From: DASQPR01 sp035713725
GTDB lineage: Bacteria > Actinomycetota > Actinomycetes > Mycobacteriales > Micromonosporaceae
Direction of reading: 5' to 3'
NCBI GenBank assembly: GCA_035713725.1
Contig: DASTMZ010000064.1
Coordinates: 1 to 40,082, forward strand
DNA: 40,082 nucleotides
Under the pieces are notes generated by a model. That model was not told where the DNA came from and did not search any database. It worked only from the letters and a program-made list of their open reading frames with translations. Numbering within the stretch: the first letter of the stretch is position 1; each line of letters starts with the position of its first letter. Below, piece by piece: positions 23,818-32,004 of the stretch. A program made the position numbers and the translations under genes.

Positions 23818-24510
23818 GTGCAAATCCTTGAGGCGTCCGTGCTCGGGCTGCGCTCGGCGGCATTGCGGTTGAGGCATCGCCACACACCGCTGCAGTTCCT
23901 GGTCATCCCCATGCTGCATATGGCCAACGCCGGCTTCTACCGCGAGGTCACCCGACTGCTGCGCGACGCGGACGTCGTAGTCGTCGAGGGCGTGCGCGGT
24001 CGCAGCGCGATCGGTACAGCACTGACCGCCACCTACCGGGTTTTGCGGCTACGCCGTATCGAGCTGGTGCCCGACAATGTGCCATATCGGGCGCTTGGCA
24101 AGCCACTGGTCGCACCGGACGTCACGGCGGTGGAGTTCAAACGCGAGTGGCGCAACATGTCCCTGTGGATACGTGCGGCGCTATGGCCTCTGTTGTTGGG
24201 CTTCACCGCAGTCCGCATGGTTACGCCACGCAGCCGGCTGCTGCGGCAGGTCATCGACCAGGAGCTCAATGACCTGCCGTCAGACCTTGACGAGGCACTC
24301 GCCGAACATCCCCTCGGCCAAGCGATGATCGTCGAGCGCGACCGTCGTCTCGTCGAAGCACTGGGCGAGCTGCACGAGCAGCGGTCGGAGGAGAGGATCA
24401 CGGTTGCGGTCGCGTACGGCGCCGCACACGTACCCGTCATCGTTGAATACCTGACCAGCCGTGGCTACTTCGTCCGCTCCGCCACCTGGCTCCCCGTGAT
24501 CCGTCCGTAA
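23818..24510 (+). CDS. TraB/GumN-like domain protein
   Basis: The 230-residue protein shows the pattern of TraB-type proteins: IPMLHMANAGFYREVTRLLRDADVVVVEGVRG at the N-terminus and ITVAVAYGAAHVPVIVEYLTSRGYFV at the end, where the conserved Glu and the GA-x-H-V motif would lie near each other. A hydrophobic stretch around residues 118-133 (ALWPLLLGFTAVRMV) may be a membrane segment. The biochemical role of bacterial TraB-like proteins is poorly known; a metal-dependent hydrolase fold has been proposed. The GTG start is supported by the TACCGT box 6 nt upstream and no ribosome-binding site. Confidence 0.65.
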   Translation: MQILEASVLGLRSAALRLRHRHTPLQFLVIPMLHMANAGFYREVTRLLRDADVVVVEGVRGRSAIGTALTATYRVLRLRRIELVPDNVPYRALGKPLVAPDVTAVEFKREWRNMSLWIRAALWPLLLGFTAVRMVTPRSRLLRQVIDQELNDLPSDLDEALAEHPLGQAMIVERDRRLVEALGELHEQRSEERITVAVAYGAAHVPVIVEYLTSRGYFVRSATWLPVIRP

Positions 24511-24606
24511 TCGCCGTAGCCTATTGCGTTCCCGGCGGGAGGGGTGGATTCCGCTTGCGCTAGCGGCTGCCGGAGTAATGCGGTGCGGGCCGCGTGGCCG
24601 CCGCAG

Positions 24607-24612
24607 TAGAGT
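24607..24612 (+). promoter_or_regulatory. -10 hexamer TAGAGT of the DinB gene
   Basis: TAGAGT ends 8 nt before the ATG of the DinB-family gene, which has no ribosome-binding site. The spacing fits a leaderless or nearly leaderless transcript. Confidence 0.4.
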
Positions 24613-24620
24613 CGCCAGTC

Positions 24621-25160
24621 ATGACCGATGTGGACGAACAGGGCCGCTCCGAGCCGCCGATTGCCGGCAACGAGGTCGCCACCTTGCTCGGCTTCCTTGA
24701 CTACCAGCGCGCGACGCTTGCCTGGAAATGCCGCGGGCTGGACGGTGCGGCGTTGGCCACCACGGTCGCCGCCTCGTCGATGACGCTCGGCGGGATCCTC
24801 AAGCACATGGCGATCGTCGAGGACGTGTGGTTCTCTCGGCGGTTGTACGACCAGGACTGGCCGCCACCGTGGGAGGGCATCGACTGGAACGCCGACCCGG
24901 ATTGGGAGTGGCGCACTGCTGCCGACGACACCCCCGAGCAGCTGTTCACGCTCTGGCAGGATGCGCTCGACCGGTCGCGGGCGCGCACGGCGGACGCACT
25001 CACCGCCGGAGGGCTTGACCAACTTGCCAAACGCACCTGGCCCGATGGTCGCGCCCCGAGCCTGCGCTGGATTCTGGTTCACATGATCGAGGAGTACGCC
25101 CGCCACAACGGCCACGCCGACCTGATGCGGGAAGCGATCGACGGGGAGACTGGCGAGTAG
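24621..25160 (+). CDS. DinB-family protein (DUF664, thiol transferase-like)
   Basis: The 179-residue protein is a four-helix DinB-fold protein: EVATLLGFLDYQRATLAWKCRGLD, a LGGILKHMAIVEDVWFSRRL helix with the first metal His, and LRWILVHMIEEYARHNGHADLMRE with the other two His. In actinobacteria such proteins are mostly mycothiol-dependent transferases acting on xenobiotics or metabolites. The start is supported by the TAGAGT box. The gene ends 50 bp from the converging hydrolase gene. Confidence 0.85.
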   Translation: MTDVDEQGRSEPPIAGNEVATLLGFLDYQRATLAWKCRGLDGAALATTVAASSMTLGGILKHMAIVEDVWFSRRLYDQDWPPPWEGIDWNADPDWEWRTAADDTPEQLFTLWQDALDRSRARTADALTAGGLDQLAKRTWPDGRAPSLRWILVHMIEEYARHNGHADLMREAIDGETGE

Positions 25161-25210
25161 CGGATCGGCTGCCGCACCACGGCGCCAGCTCCGAACGGTG
25201 TTGCCGCGTG

Positions 25211-25930
25211 CTAGCCGTGCGCTGTTTCGGTGAGGAAGTCCAGGAGGAGTTCGCCGACTTCGTCGGGTCGTCGGACCGTGAGGTAGTGATCCGAGTCGAT
25301 CTCCACGAGCAGTGCGCGGGGGATACGGCTCGCCGCCGTACGGCCTACCTGGCTGAACGACGGCGGGTCAAGCTTGGCGGAGATGACGAGCGTCGGCACC
25401 GAGATCTCGCCGAGTCGTTCTGCCGCGCTCGGTCGCTTCCGTGGTCGCGCACCGTCCGGTAGGCCGCGTGCCTTCGGAGTTGCCAGCCACATATCGCGGA
25501 TCAGGTCATCGACGCCGAGCGGAGCCCACACGGCGAAGTCAAACGCCATGGCATCGTTCTCGTCAACGCCGTCCGGGACCGGCAGGTCGAATCCGACGCC
25601 GGCGACTGCTCCGGCGACGTGCGCTAACGCCCATACGCGATCGGGATGTGCAAGCGCGACATCGATCGCAGTGCCGCCACCGCCGGACAGGCCGATAAGC
25701 GCAGCGCGTTCGACACCGAACCGGTCGAGGATCGCGATCGCGTCGTCGGCGGCGGACCACTCTTCCGCCGGTCCGGTGGAGCCGCCGAAGAAGCGCTGGT
25801 CGTAATTGATGCACCGGAAGCGGTCGGCGACGATGCCGGCTACCGGAGCCCAGAGGCGTGCGTCACCGAGGCTGCCGTGGATGAACAGCACGGCCGGACC
25901 GGTACCAATCTCTTCTGCACGAAGCGCCAT
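25211..25930 (-). CDS. Alpha/beta hydrolase
   Basis: The 239-residue protein has the fold's landmarks: VLFIHGSLGDARLW (oxyanion region), LIGLSGGGGTAIDVAL with the nucleophile Ser82, ISAKLDPPSF with the acid Asp, and IDSDHYLTVRRPDEV with the catalytic His. It is a cytosolic esterase- or hydrolase-like enzyme of unknown substrate. The ATG at 25930 has TACGAT exactly 6 nt upstream, so a longer upstream reading is rejected. It is divergent from a 21-codon gene that uses the same TACGAT-N6 geometry. Confidence 0.87.
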   Translation of the reverse strand: MALRAEEIGTGPAVLFIHGSLGDARLWAPVAGIVADRFRCINYDQRFFGGSTGPAEEWSAADDAIAILDRFGVERAALIGLSGGGGTAIDVALAHPDRVWALAHVAGAVAGVGFDLPVPDGVDENDAMAFDFAVWAPLGVDDLIRDMWLATPKARGLPDGARPRKRPSAAERLGEISVPTLVISAKLDPPSFSQVGRTAASRIPRALLVEIDSDHYLTVRRPDEVGELLLDFLTETAHG

Positions 25931-25936
25931 GGCGCG

Positions 25937-25942
25937 ATCGTA
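25937..25942 (-). promoter_or_regulatory. -10 hexamer TACGAT of the alpha/beta hydrolase gene
   Basis: TACGAT on the minus strand ends 6 nt before the hydrolase ATG, fitting leaderless transcription. Confidence 0.45.
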
Positions 25943-26023
25943 GTTTTCGCCCGACGTAGTCCGCGAAGTGTTTACAGACTCACTGCGGCGTGCGCGCCGC
26001 CACCATGGGATGCGAGTCTGGCC

Positions 26024-26029
26024 TACGAT
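26024..26029 (+). promoter_or_regulatory. -10 hexamer TACGAT before a microprotein gene
   Basis: TACGAT ends 6 nt before a GTG that opens a 21-codon reading frame. It has the same hexamer and spacing as the divergent hydrolase promoter 80 bp away. Confidence 0.4.
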
Positions 26030-26035
26030 GCGGGC

Positions 26036-26101
26036 GTGCACATCGCCATTCTCGTCTTCATCATCATCGCCGTGGCGGTCGTCCTAAAACGCAAGCACTG
26101 A
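26036..26101 (+). CDS. Single-pass membrane microprotein (21 residues)
   Basis: From a GTG start the frame encodes MHIAILVFII, then IAVAVV and a basic tail LKRKH before TGA. This is an ideal transmembrane helix with a positive cytosolic end. The TACGAT box 6 nt upstream is the main argument for expression. It lies between the divergent hydrolase and the converging two-component system. Function unknown; small proteins of this type often regulate larger membrane proteins. Confidence 0.45.
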   Translation: MHIAILVFIIIAVAVVLKRKH

Positions 26102-26146
26102 CGCGACCGACTTGCGGCACCGCGGTTATCCCCGGCCGGTCTGCGG

Positions 26147-26803
26147 TCAGGGTTGGATGAGGCCGGTACGGATTGCGTAGCGCGTAAGTTCGAGCCGGTC
26201 CTGGAGGCCCAGTTTCTGCAGAATGTTGGCCCGATGCCGTTCCACCGTCTTAACGCTGATGACGAGCATGTCGGCTATCTGCTTGGACGTGTGCCCTTCG
26301 GCGACGAGTTTGAGGATCTGTTCTTCGCGCTCGGTCACCGGGCGCTCCGGCATATCACCTTCTGCGGTGCTCCGGTCCAAGTAGTGCCGGATCAGTGTGG
26401 TGACGGCCGCCGGATAGAGGAACGGTTCGCCTCGCATCGCGGCGCGGCACGCGTCCAGGAGGTCACGGTCGGCGACGGACTTCAGGATGTACCCGGCGGC
26501 ACCAGCCTGGAGCGCCTCGAACAGGTACTGCTCGTTGTCGTACATGGTGAGGATCAGGATGCTTATGCCGGGCTGCCGGCGGGACAGTTCCCGTGCGGCC
26601 TGCAACCCGGTCAGTCGTGGCATCGAGATGTCAAGGATCGCGAGGTCCGGTTCCAGGACGCGGGCCATCTCGACGGCTTCTGCCCCGTCGCTGGCCTCGG
26701 CGACGACCGTCAGGTCCGGTTCGTTGTCGAGGATCAGTCGCAGCCCATGGCGAACGAGTGCGTGGTCGTCGGCGAGCAGTATCCGCTTCGGTCGCCCGGT
26801 CAT
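26147..26803 (-). CDS. NarL/LuxR-family response regulator
   Basis: The 218-residue protein has a receiver domain (LLADDHALVRHGLR with Asp12/13, LAILDISMP with the phospho-acceptor Asp58, and the conserved Lys in YILKSV). A LuxR-type helix-turn-helix follows from about 150: VTEREEQILKLVAEGHTSKQIADMLVISVKTVERHRANI. It is the output partner of the kinase upstream; the start ATG overlaps the kinase stop as ATGA (26800-26803). The signal is unknown. The divergent transporter operon is a likely target by position. Confidence 0.95.
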   Translation of the reverse strand: MTGRPKRILLADDHALVRHGLRLILDNEPDLTVVAEASDGAEAVEMARVLEPDLAILDISMPRLTGLQAARELSRRQPGISILILTMYDNEQYLFEALQAGAAGYILKSVADRDLLDACRAAMRGEPFLYPAAVTTLIRHYLDRSTAEGDMPERPVTEREEQILKLVAEGHTSKQIADMLVISVKTVERHRANILQKLGLQDRLELTRYAIRTGLIQP

Positions 26804-27759
26804 GACTGTGCACCTCCGGATCGTGTCGGCACCGACAGACTGACTTGCGTGCCCCCGGCCGGCCGAGCGTGGATCGCCAGGGTCGCACCGATCAGCAGCG
26901 CGCGCTCGCGCATCCCGCGGATGCCGGCGCCATCGGTGTGGCCGTTCAGGCCGCGGCCGTCATCACGGACGAGCAACTCAACGCCGTCGTCGGTGACCAG
27001 CAGCGTCACCTCGACGTGCTTGGCGTGCGCGTGGCGGGCGACGTTGGTCAGGCTCTCTTGGGCGACCCGATAAAACACCAGTTCGGCATCGGCGCCGAGG
27101 TCAGGAAGATCATCGTCGACGTGGCATCGGGCCGGCAGTCCGGTGTGGTCGGTGAACTCGTGGACGAGTCCCCGCACCGCGGTGGCCAAACCGAGTTCGT
27201 CCAACACACCCGGTCGCAGTCGGCGGGCGATCCGGCGGATCTCGTCGAGGCTGCTGCGGGTGAGGTCCTGAACCTGATGCATGCTTTCGCGGAGCGGCTC
27301 CGGAGCCTGGTCGGCGACATTCTTCAGCCCGAGCAACACGGCGGTCAGTGTTTGTCCGACCTCGTCATGTAGTTCCTGCGCGATGCGATGCCGCTCGGCT
27401 TCCTGCGCCGACAGAGCCCGCCCGGCGCTGGTTGCCCGCTCCTTCTCTAGCCGATCAAGCATGGTGTTGAAGGCCGTCGTCAGATCGCTGATCGCGGAAG
27501 GCGCCGCCACTGCGAGACGCGGGCTGGGTCGCAGCAGATCGGTCGTCCTCATGGCACGGGCAAGCCGCTGCAGCGGGGCGAGTGCCAGGTGCACCAGCAC
27601 CGCGTTGGCGATCAACATGACGGCCAGCCCAATCGCAAGCACCACGGCCTCGGTCACCAGCACCGGGGTCGACACCGTCGCCGGCCCGAGCAGCAGCAGC
27701 AACGCGGCGGCGGTCAGCACGGCGCCATTGACGAGAAAGATCCGCCAAGCCAGAGACAT
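26800..27759 (-). CDS. NarL-type sensor histidine kinase
   Basis: The 319-residue kinase has two membrane helices (about 5-25 and 33-60) with almost no extracellular loop, then a HAMP-like linker, a HisKA_3 domain with the phospho-acceptor His131 in AQELHDEVGQTL, and an ATPase domain ending DDGRGLNGHTDGAGIRGMRERA. The short outside loop suggests that it senses a membrane or internal signal. The ATG at 27759 follows GGGGAGG by 6 nt; the longer reading is not plausible. It is divergent from the ArsB/SLC13 transporter unit. Confidence 0.93.
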   Translation of the reverse strand: MSLAWRIFLVNGAVLTAAALLLLLGPATVSTPVLVTEAVVLAIGLAVMLIANAVLVHLALAPLQRLARAMRTTDLLRPSPRLAVAAPSAISDLTTAFNTMLDRLEKERATSAGRALSAQEAERHRIAQELHDEVGQTLTAVLLGLKNVADQAPEPLRESMHQVQDLTRSSLDEIRRIARRLRPGVLDELGLATAVRGLVHEFTDHTGLPARCHVDDDLPDLGADAELVFYRVAQESLTNVARHAHAKHVEVTLLVTDDGVELLVRDDGRGLNGHTDGAGIRGMRERALLIGATLAIHARPAGGTQVSLSVPTRSGGAQS

Positions 27760-28000
27760 GCAACGCCTCCCCCCGGTGTGCAAGTCGCTGTTGACTCCGA
27801 TGCTGCCCGCCTGACCCCCATCCTGCCCACATCGCGGCGACGATCGCTCGGCCACCGGCCACCTACATGGCGGTGCGCCGCGAAATGGGTGCTGTCCTCG
27901 ATGGCACATCGTCGTCGCGACCCGAGATCATGGCATACCCGCCGCACTGACGCGGTCGGGATCCGACGGCCAGCAACGTTCAGTTGATCTCGGAGGCGCG

Positions 28001-28135
28001 ATGATCACACATCTCCAACTGCCCCTGCCCGAGGCGCCTCGCTTCGGCAACTGGCAGACGGTCGCAGCCAACCGCTACCTCGCGCACTGGACGGTGCCGA
28101 TCGTGGAAACCGGGCCGCCGGGCAGGTTCCCATGA
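28001..28135 (+). CDS. Small 44-residue protein translationally coupled to the transporter
   Basis: ATG at 28001 has GGAGG 5 nt upstream and opens a 44-codon frame whose TGA overlaps the transporter start as ATGA (28132-28135). The product has MITHLQLPLPEAPRF at its start and VETGPPGRFP at its end and is soluble and Pro-rich. The transporter itself has no ribosome-binding site of its own at a good distance, so its translation probably depends on this frame. It could be a leader peptide or a small partner protein. Confidence 0.6.
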   Translation: MITHLQLPLPEAPRFGNWQTVAANRYLAHWTVPIVETGPPGRFP

Positions 28136-29433
28136 GCGTGCTACCCGCTTTCGTCGCCGTCGCGATCTTCTCGATCGCGTTCGTGCTGATCGCAACCGAG
28201 AAGATCCACCGGGTGGCCGTGGTGCTGACCGCCGCCGCGCTGATGGCACTGCTCGGACTCGTACCGGGAAAGGACGTCTTCTTCTCCGAACACGCCGGGA
28301 TCGACTGGAACGTGATCTTCCTGCTCCTGGGCATGATGATCATCGTCGGAGTGATCAAACAGACTGGCGTGTTCGACTTCCTCGGCATCTGGGCCGCCCA
28401 ACGTTCTCGCGGACGGCCGTACCGCCTGCTGGTCTACCTCATGATCATCACTGCGGTGGCGTCACCGTTCCTGGACAACGTCACCACGATCATGTTGGTC
28501 GCCCCCGTCACCATCTCGGTCTGCCGACAGCTCGACATCCCCGCGGCGCCGTACTTGATTGCCGAGGTTCTAGCGGCAAATATCGGAGGCGCCGCGACGC
28601 TGGTCGGTGACCCACCGAACATCATCATCGGCAGCCGTGCCGGTCTGAGCTTCAACGACTTCATCGTCCACATGACGCCGATCGTCACAGTGCTGTTCGT
28701 GCTGTTCGTCGTGATGGCACGGTTCATGTTCCGGCGCTCGTTCACATATCACCCAGACCGGGTCGACGCCGTGATGAGGCTGAATGCCCGTGCTGCCATC
28801 ACCGACTGGTCGCTTCTGATCCACTGCCTTGCCGTGCTGACTCTCGTCACGGTCGCGTTCAGCCTGCATTCGGTGCTGCACCTGGAACCGTCCATCGTGG
28901 CTCTGCTCGGTGCCGGCCTGCTGATCCTGGTCACCCGCGCTCCAGCGGCGGTCTACCTCAAAGAGGTCGAATGGCCGACCCTGGTGTTCTTCATGGGCCT
29001 GTTCGTCATGGTCGGCGGCCTCATCGAAACAGGCGTCATCCACCACCTCGGACTGGCCGCCACCAACGCCGTCGGGGACAACCACTTCCTCGCCGCGAGC
29101 AGCCTGCTACTTGGATCCGGGGTGTTCGGCGCGTTCTTCGACAACATCCCTTACACCACTGCGATGGCGCCGATCGTCGAGGACGTCGTGGCGCAGGCGT
29201 CCGATCCGCAAGCCGGACAGGCCCTGTGGTGGGCGTTCGCGCTCGGCGCAGACCTCGGCGGCAACGGCACAGCCATCGCCGCTAGCGCGAATGTCGTCGT
29301 GCTGGGCATCGCGGCCAGCAGCGGTCAACCGATCACCTTCTGGCAGTTCACCAAGTACGGCGTCGTCACCACGGTCGTCACCCTCTTGGTCGCATGGGCA
29401 TACGTCTGGTTGCGCTACTTCGCATTCGGCTAA
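28132..29433 (+). CDS. ArsB/NhaD/SLC13-type (ion transporter superfamily) membrane permease
   Basis: The 433-residue protein has about 11 membrane segments and two inverted-repeat halves, each with a family motif: SPFLDNVTTIMLVAPVTI with ANIGGAATLVGDPPNIIIG in the first, and FFDNIPYTTAMAPIV with ADLGGNGTAIAASANVVVLG in the second. These are the signatures of the arsenite/Na+/dicarboxylate permease superfamily. The ion or substrate cannot be decided; arsenite, sodium/proton or organic acids are possible. No arsenic regulator or arsenate reductase is nearby. It follows the coupled 44-residue gene. Confidence 0.88.
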   Translation: MSVLPAFVAVAIFSIAFVLIATEKIHRVAVVLTAAALMALLGLVPGKDVFFSEHAGIDWNVIFLLLGMMIIVGVIKQTGVFDFLGIWAAQRSRGRPYRLLVYLMIITAVASPFLDNVTTIMLVAPVTISVCRQLDIPAAPYLIAEVLAANIGGAATLVGDPPNIIIGSRAGLSFNDFIVHMTPIVTVLFVLFVVMARFMFRRSFTYHPDRVDAVMRLNARAAITDWSLLIHCLAVLTLVTVAFSLHSVLHLEPSIVALLGAGLLILVTRAPAAVYLKEVEWPTLVFFMGLFVMVGGLIETGVIHHLGLAATNAVGDNHFLAASSLLLGSGVFGAFFDNIPYTTAMAPIVEDVVAQASDPQAGQALWWAFALGADLGGNGTAIAASANVVVLGIAASSGQPITFWQFTKYGVVTTVVTLLVAWAYVWLRYFAFG

Positions 29434-29474
29434 TTGGTCTCGGTACTGATGCAGCCAACCGGGGAGGAGGAGCA

Positions 29475-29735
29475 ATGACCGTCTTCCATATCCGCGGAGT
29501 GTCCACGTGGCGGCGCAACACAATGCTTCGTGGCTCACCGACACGCCAAGTCGGGCAAGCGCAAGACACGGCGCGTCATCGTCGTCGACGTCGCCGTGAC
29601 GGGTGGCTGCTCCTCGCGGTCGGTGTCGCCGTCCTCGTCACCGGAACAATCAGGGGACACGGCCTGATCATGGCTGCCGGGTTCGTTCTGACCGTGGCAG
29701 CAATGTATCTGCTCGACACCGGCCGCAATTCGTGA
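29475..29735 (+). CDS. Small two-helix membrane protein
   Basis: The 86-residue product has a basic soluble N-terminal half ending in RHRRRRRR, then two hydrophobic segments (WLLLAVGVAVLVTGTI and LIMAAGFVLTVAAMYLL). The ATG has GGAGGAGGAG 2-4 nt upstream. It lies 41 bp after the permease in the same direction and probably belongs to its operon. No function is known. Confidence 0.72.
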   Translation: MTVFHIRGVSTWRRNTMLRGSPTRQVGQAQDTARHRRRRRRDGWLLLAVGVAVLVTGTIRGHGLIMAAGFVLTVAAMYLLDTGRNS

Positions 29736-29773
29736 CGGGCACGCACGAGCCGGCCACTGACCACGCGGGCGGG

Positions 29774-31243
29774 TCAGTTCATTGGTTGCGGGTACGGCGG
29801 TTTGCCTGAGGTGTAGAGCCAAGCGTGGAAGAAGGAGTCGAGCGAGTGGCCGGACACCCGGTCGGCGTACTTGACGAAGTCCGCCGTCCGCGCGTTACCG
29901 TTCATGCGGTCGTGCGCCCAGCCTCGGATGATCTTCCAGAACATTGTGTCGCCGACCGTAATACGTAGCGCCTCGAGCGTCGCCGCGCCGCGGTCGTAGA
30001 CGGAATCGTCGAACAGCGTGCGTTGGGTCGGCGTACCTGCCGGGTCAGACGGAATGCCATCGCTCTTCTGGTACAGGTGGTCGAACTTCTGCTTTGTCGT
30101 ACGCCGCCCGATGTGCTCGGACCACAGCCACTCGGCGTAGGTGGCGAAGCCTTCGTTGAGCCAGATGTCGGACCAATCGCCGACCGAGACGCTGTCGCCA
30201 AACCACTGGTGCGCGAGTTCGTGCACCATGACGTCGGCGGCATCGGCGGGGGAGTCGAAGTCGTCAGACGAATACGTCGGCCGGGTCTGGTTCTCCAGCG
30301 CATCGAGTTCGGTGTCGGTGTGGACCACGCCACCCATGGCGTTAAACGGGTACGGGCCGAACTGTGTGGTCAGGAAGTCGACGATCGACGGCGTTTCGGC
30401 GAGCTCGGTGTCCATCTGGCGGGGAAGTGTGGCGGCCACGGCGAGCACCACAGGTCGACCGTCGTGCGCGGTGATCGTCACGCGATACTTGCCGATGGCG
30501 AGAAATGCTAGATAGCTGGCCATTGGGCTGGACTCGGCCCAGTGCCAAGAAGTCTGCTGTCCAGCAACGTGTTTGTTGACAAGCACGCCGTTGGATATGG
30601 CGGAGAGACTGCTCGGCGCCGTGATGGTGATGTCGTAGCTCGCCTTGTCGGTCAGGCGGTCGTTGACCGGGAACCAAGCGCCGGCGACCTCCGGTTGGCC
30701 GATGGCTAGCGCTCCGTCCGGCTGCGCAATGAATCCCCCAGGCCCGTTGTACTTGTCGTTGTACGGCTTCGGCACCCCGCCGTACTGGATCTTCGCGGTA
30801 AAGGCCGTGCCGTACGGGATCGGCCGGACCGGCGTGACAGCCAGCTTGTCTCCGGAATGAGCCGACGTAGCTACGTGGCCGTCGACCGTCACCGACTGCG
30901 CGTTGAGCGCGTGCAGGTCGAGATCGAAGCGGGACAGCGCTTGCGTCGCACGCGCGGTGATGACGTCCGTCCCGGTCAGCGTGTGCGTCGCAGGATCATA
31001 TGCGATCGCGATCGTGTAGTGCTGGACGTCGTACCCGCCGTTGCCGTTGAAGGGGTATAGCGAATCGCCGGAGTCGGCGGCACCCGGCGCGGGGACGTTA
31101 CGCGCGCCAGGCGTGCCGTGCGGTGTGGGCACCTGAGACCCAGCTGCGACGCCCGCTGCGGTTGGTGACGGTGTATGCGAGGTCGACGTGCAACCTGCCG
31201 TCAATGCCACGGCAGCAAACACCGTCACTAGCCTTCTACGCAT
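29774..31243 (-). CDS. M1-family metallopeptidase, lipoprotein
   Basis: The 489-residue protein has a lipobox LTAGC (Cys18) and a 45-residue linker, so it is membrane-anchored outside. The M1 N-terminal beta domain runs to about 280. The zinc site is HELAHQW (His341, Glu342, His345) with Glu364 in WLNEGFATYAEW. The usual GxMEN exopeptidase motif is replaced by DALENQTRPTY (about 314-324), as in several bacterial secreted members. The C-terminal domain is short (ends DSFFHAWLYTSGKPPYP), so it is a compact M1 form. It probably trims peptides at the cell surface. Confidence 0.9.
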   Translation of the reverse strand: MRRRLVTVFAAVALTAGCTSTSHTPSPTAAGVAAGSQVPTPHGTPGARNVPAPGAADSGDSLYPFNGNGGYDVQHYTIAIAYDPATHTLTGTDVITARATQALSRFDLDLHALNAQSVTVDGHVATSAHSGDKLAVTPVRPIPYGTAFTAKIQYGGVPKPYNDKYNGPGGFIAQPDGALAIGQPEVAGAWFPVNDRLTDKASYDITITAPSSLSAISNGVLVNKHVAGQQTSWHWAESSPMASYLAFLAIGKYRVTITAHDGRPVVLAVAATLPRQMDTELAETPSIVDFLTTQFGPYPFNAMGGVVHTDTELDALENQTRPTYSSDDFDSPADAADVMVHELAHQWFGDSVSVGDWSDIWLNEGFATYAEWLWSEHIGRRTTKQKFDHLYQKSDGIPSDPAGTPTQRTLFDDSVYDRGAATLEALRITVGDTMFWKIIRGWAHDRMNGNARTADFVKYADRVSGHSLDSFFHAWLYTSGKPPYPQPMN

Positions 31244-31649
31244 CGCAGCGTGCTCCGACCGTACGATCGACGACCGTTTCCGTCGGCCACGATACGGATG
31301 GCGACGTGGTGCCGTGCCGCGTTTCGCGAAACCGTGTCAACGGCATTGAAACAGGCACTGCGCGTACAGGCTTCTTCGAGTGGTTGATGATCGCGCTGCT
31401 GTTCAACACTTGCAGCGACCGGGACGTACCGGGCATGTTGAAGTTATTGAGGTTCTGGCCCGGACCGCATGTGACTACGAGCGCTGCCAGGCCACTGGAT
31501 CCATTGCATTACAGTTCCGGCGTGCGAAGGCGGACAACGGGCTCGCCGATGCCGGAGCAGGCGTCGACGTGGCGGATCGGCGGTAGCTTCGACGACCGCC
31601 TTCCGTAGCCACGACCGCAACCAGCATTCGCGCGCGTCCATTCAGCGCG
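31244..31649. other. Noncoding gap, 406 bp
   Basis: No reading in this stretch has both a plausible start and a protein-like composition. TACGGT on the minus strand 14 nt before the M1 peptidase start may be its -10 box. Otherwise I see nothing definite. Confidence 0.4.
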
Positions 31650-31820
31650 TCAGTCGGCCCATGCATCGTGGCGTGAAAGGTATTGCCGGACGTGTTCTGG
31701 TCCGATGACTTCAGGCTGCAACGAAGCCGGCAGCTGCCCGGCCGGCATCTGCATGCTGGCCACTTCCGTGCCATTGTCGGCATCCAGTAAAACCACCCGC
31801 ACGACGCCCGCATCCGCCAC
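31650..31820 (-). CDS. Small hypothetical protein (56 residues), leaderless
   Basis: The GTG at 31820 has TATGGT exactly 6 nt upstream, the window's common leaderless geometry. The product starts MADAGVVRVVLLDADNGTEV and ends with QYLSRHDAWAD, with MPAGQLPASLQPEVIGPEHV between. Its composition (acidic, few rare residues) is protein-like, unlike the overlapping frames. It is soluble; function unknown. It is divergent from the O-methyltransferase gene 184 bp away. Confidence 0.55.
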   Translation of the reverse strand: MADAGVVRVVLLDADNGTEVASMQMPAGQLPASLQPEVIGPEHVRQYLSRHDAWAD

Positions 31821-31826
31821 GCCGCA

Positions 31827-31832
31827 ACCATA
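31827..31832 (-). promoter_or_regulatory. -10 hexamer TATGGT of the 56-residue gene
   Basis: TATGGT on the minus strand ends 6 nt before the GTG start, fitting leaderless transcription. Confidence 0.4.
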
Positions 31833-31992
31833 CCGATCGTCGCGGATTGCAGCGGCGCATGTTTTGTGCGGCGCTCGGATCTGATGACCCGTGTTTTGCG
31901 ATCGCGACCTGAGGCGACTACGAATCCACGGCGGCAAATGGTCGGCTGCCCCACGGCGCGATCAACTCGTCCGACAGGCGGGCGGTCTCCGA

Positions 31993-31998
31993 TAAAGT
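31993..31998 (+). promoter_or_regulatory. -10 hexamer TAAAGT of the O-methyltransferase gene
   Basis: TAAAGT ends 6 nt before the ATG of the O-methyltransferase; no ribosome-binding site is present, so a leaderless transcript is likely. Confidence 0.45.
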
Positions 31999-32004
31999 CG
32001 AGCA

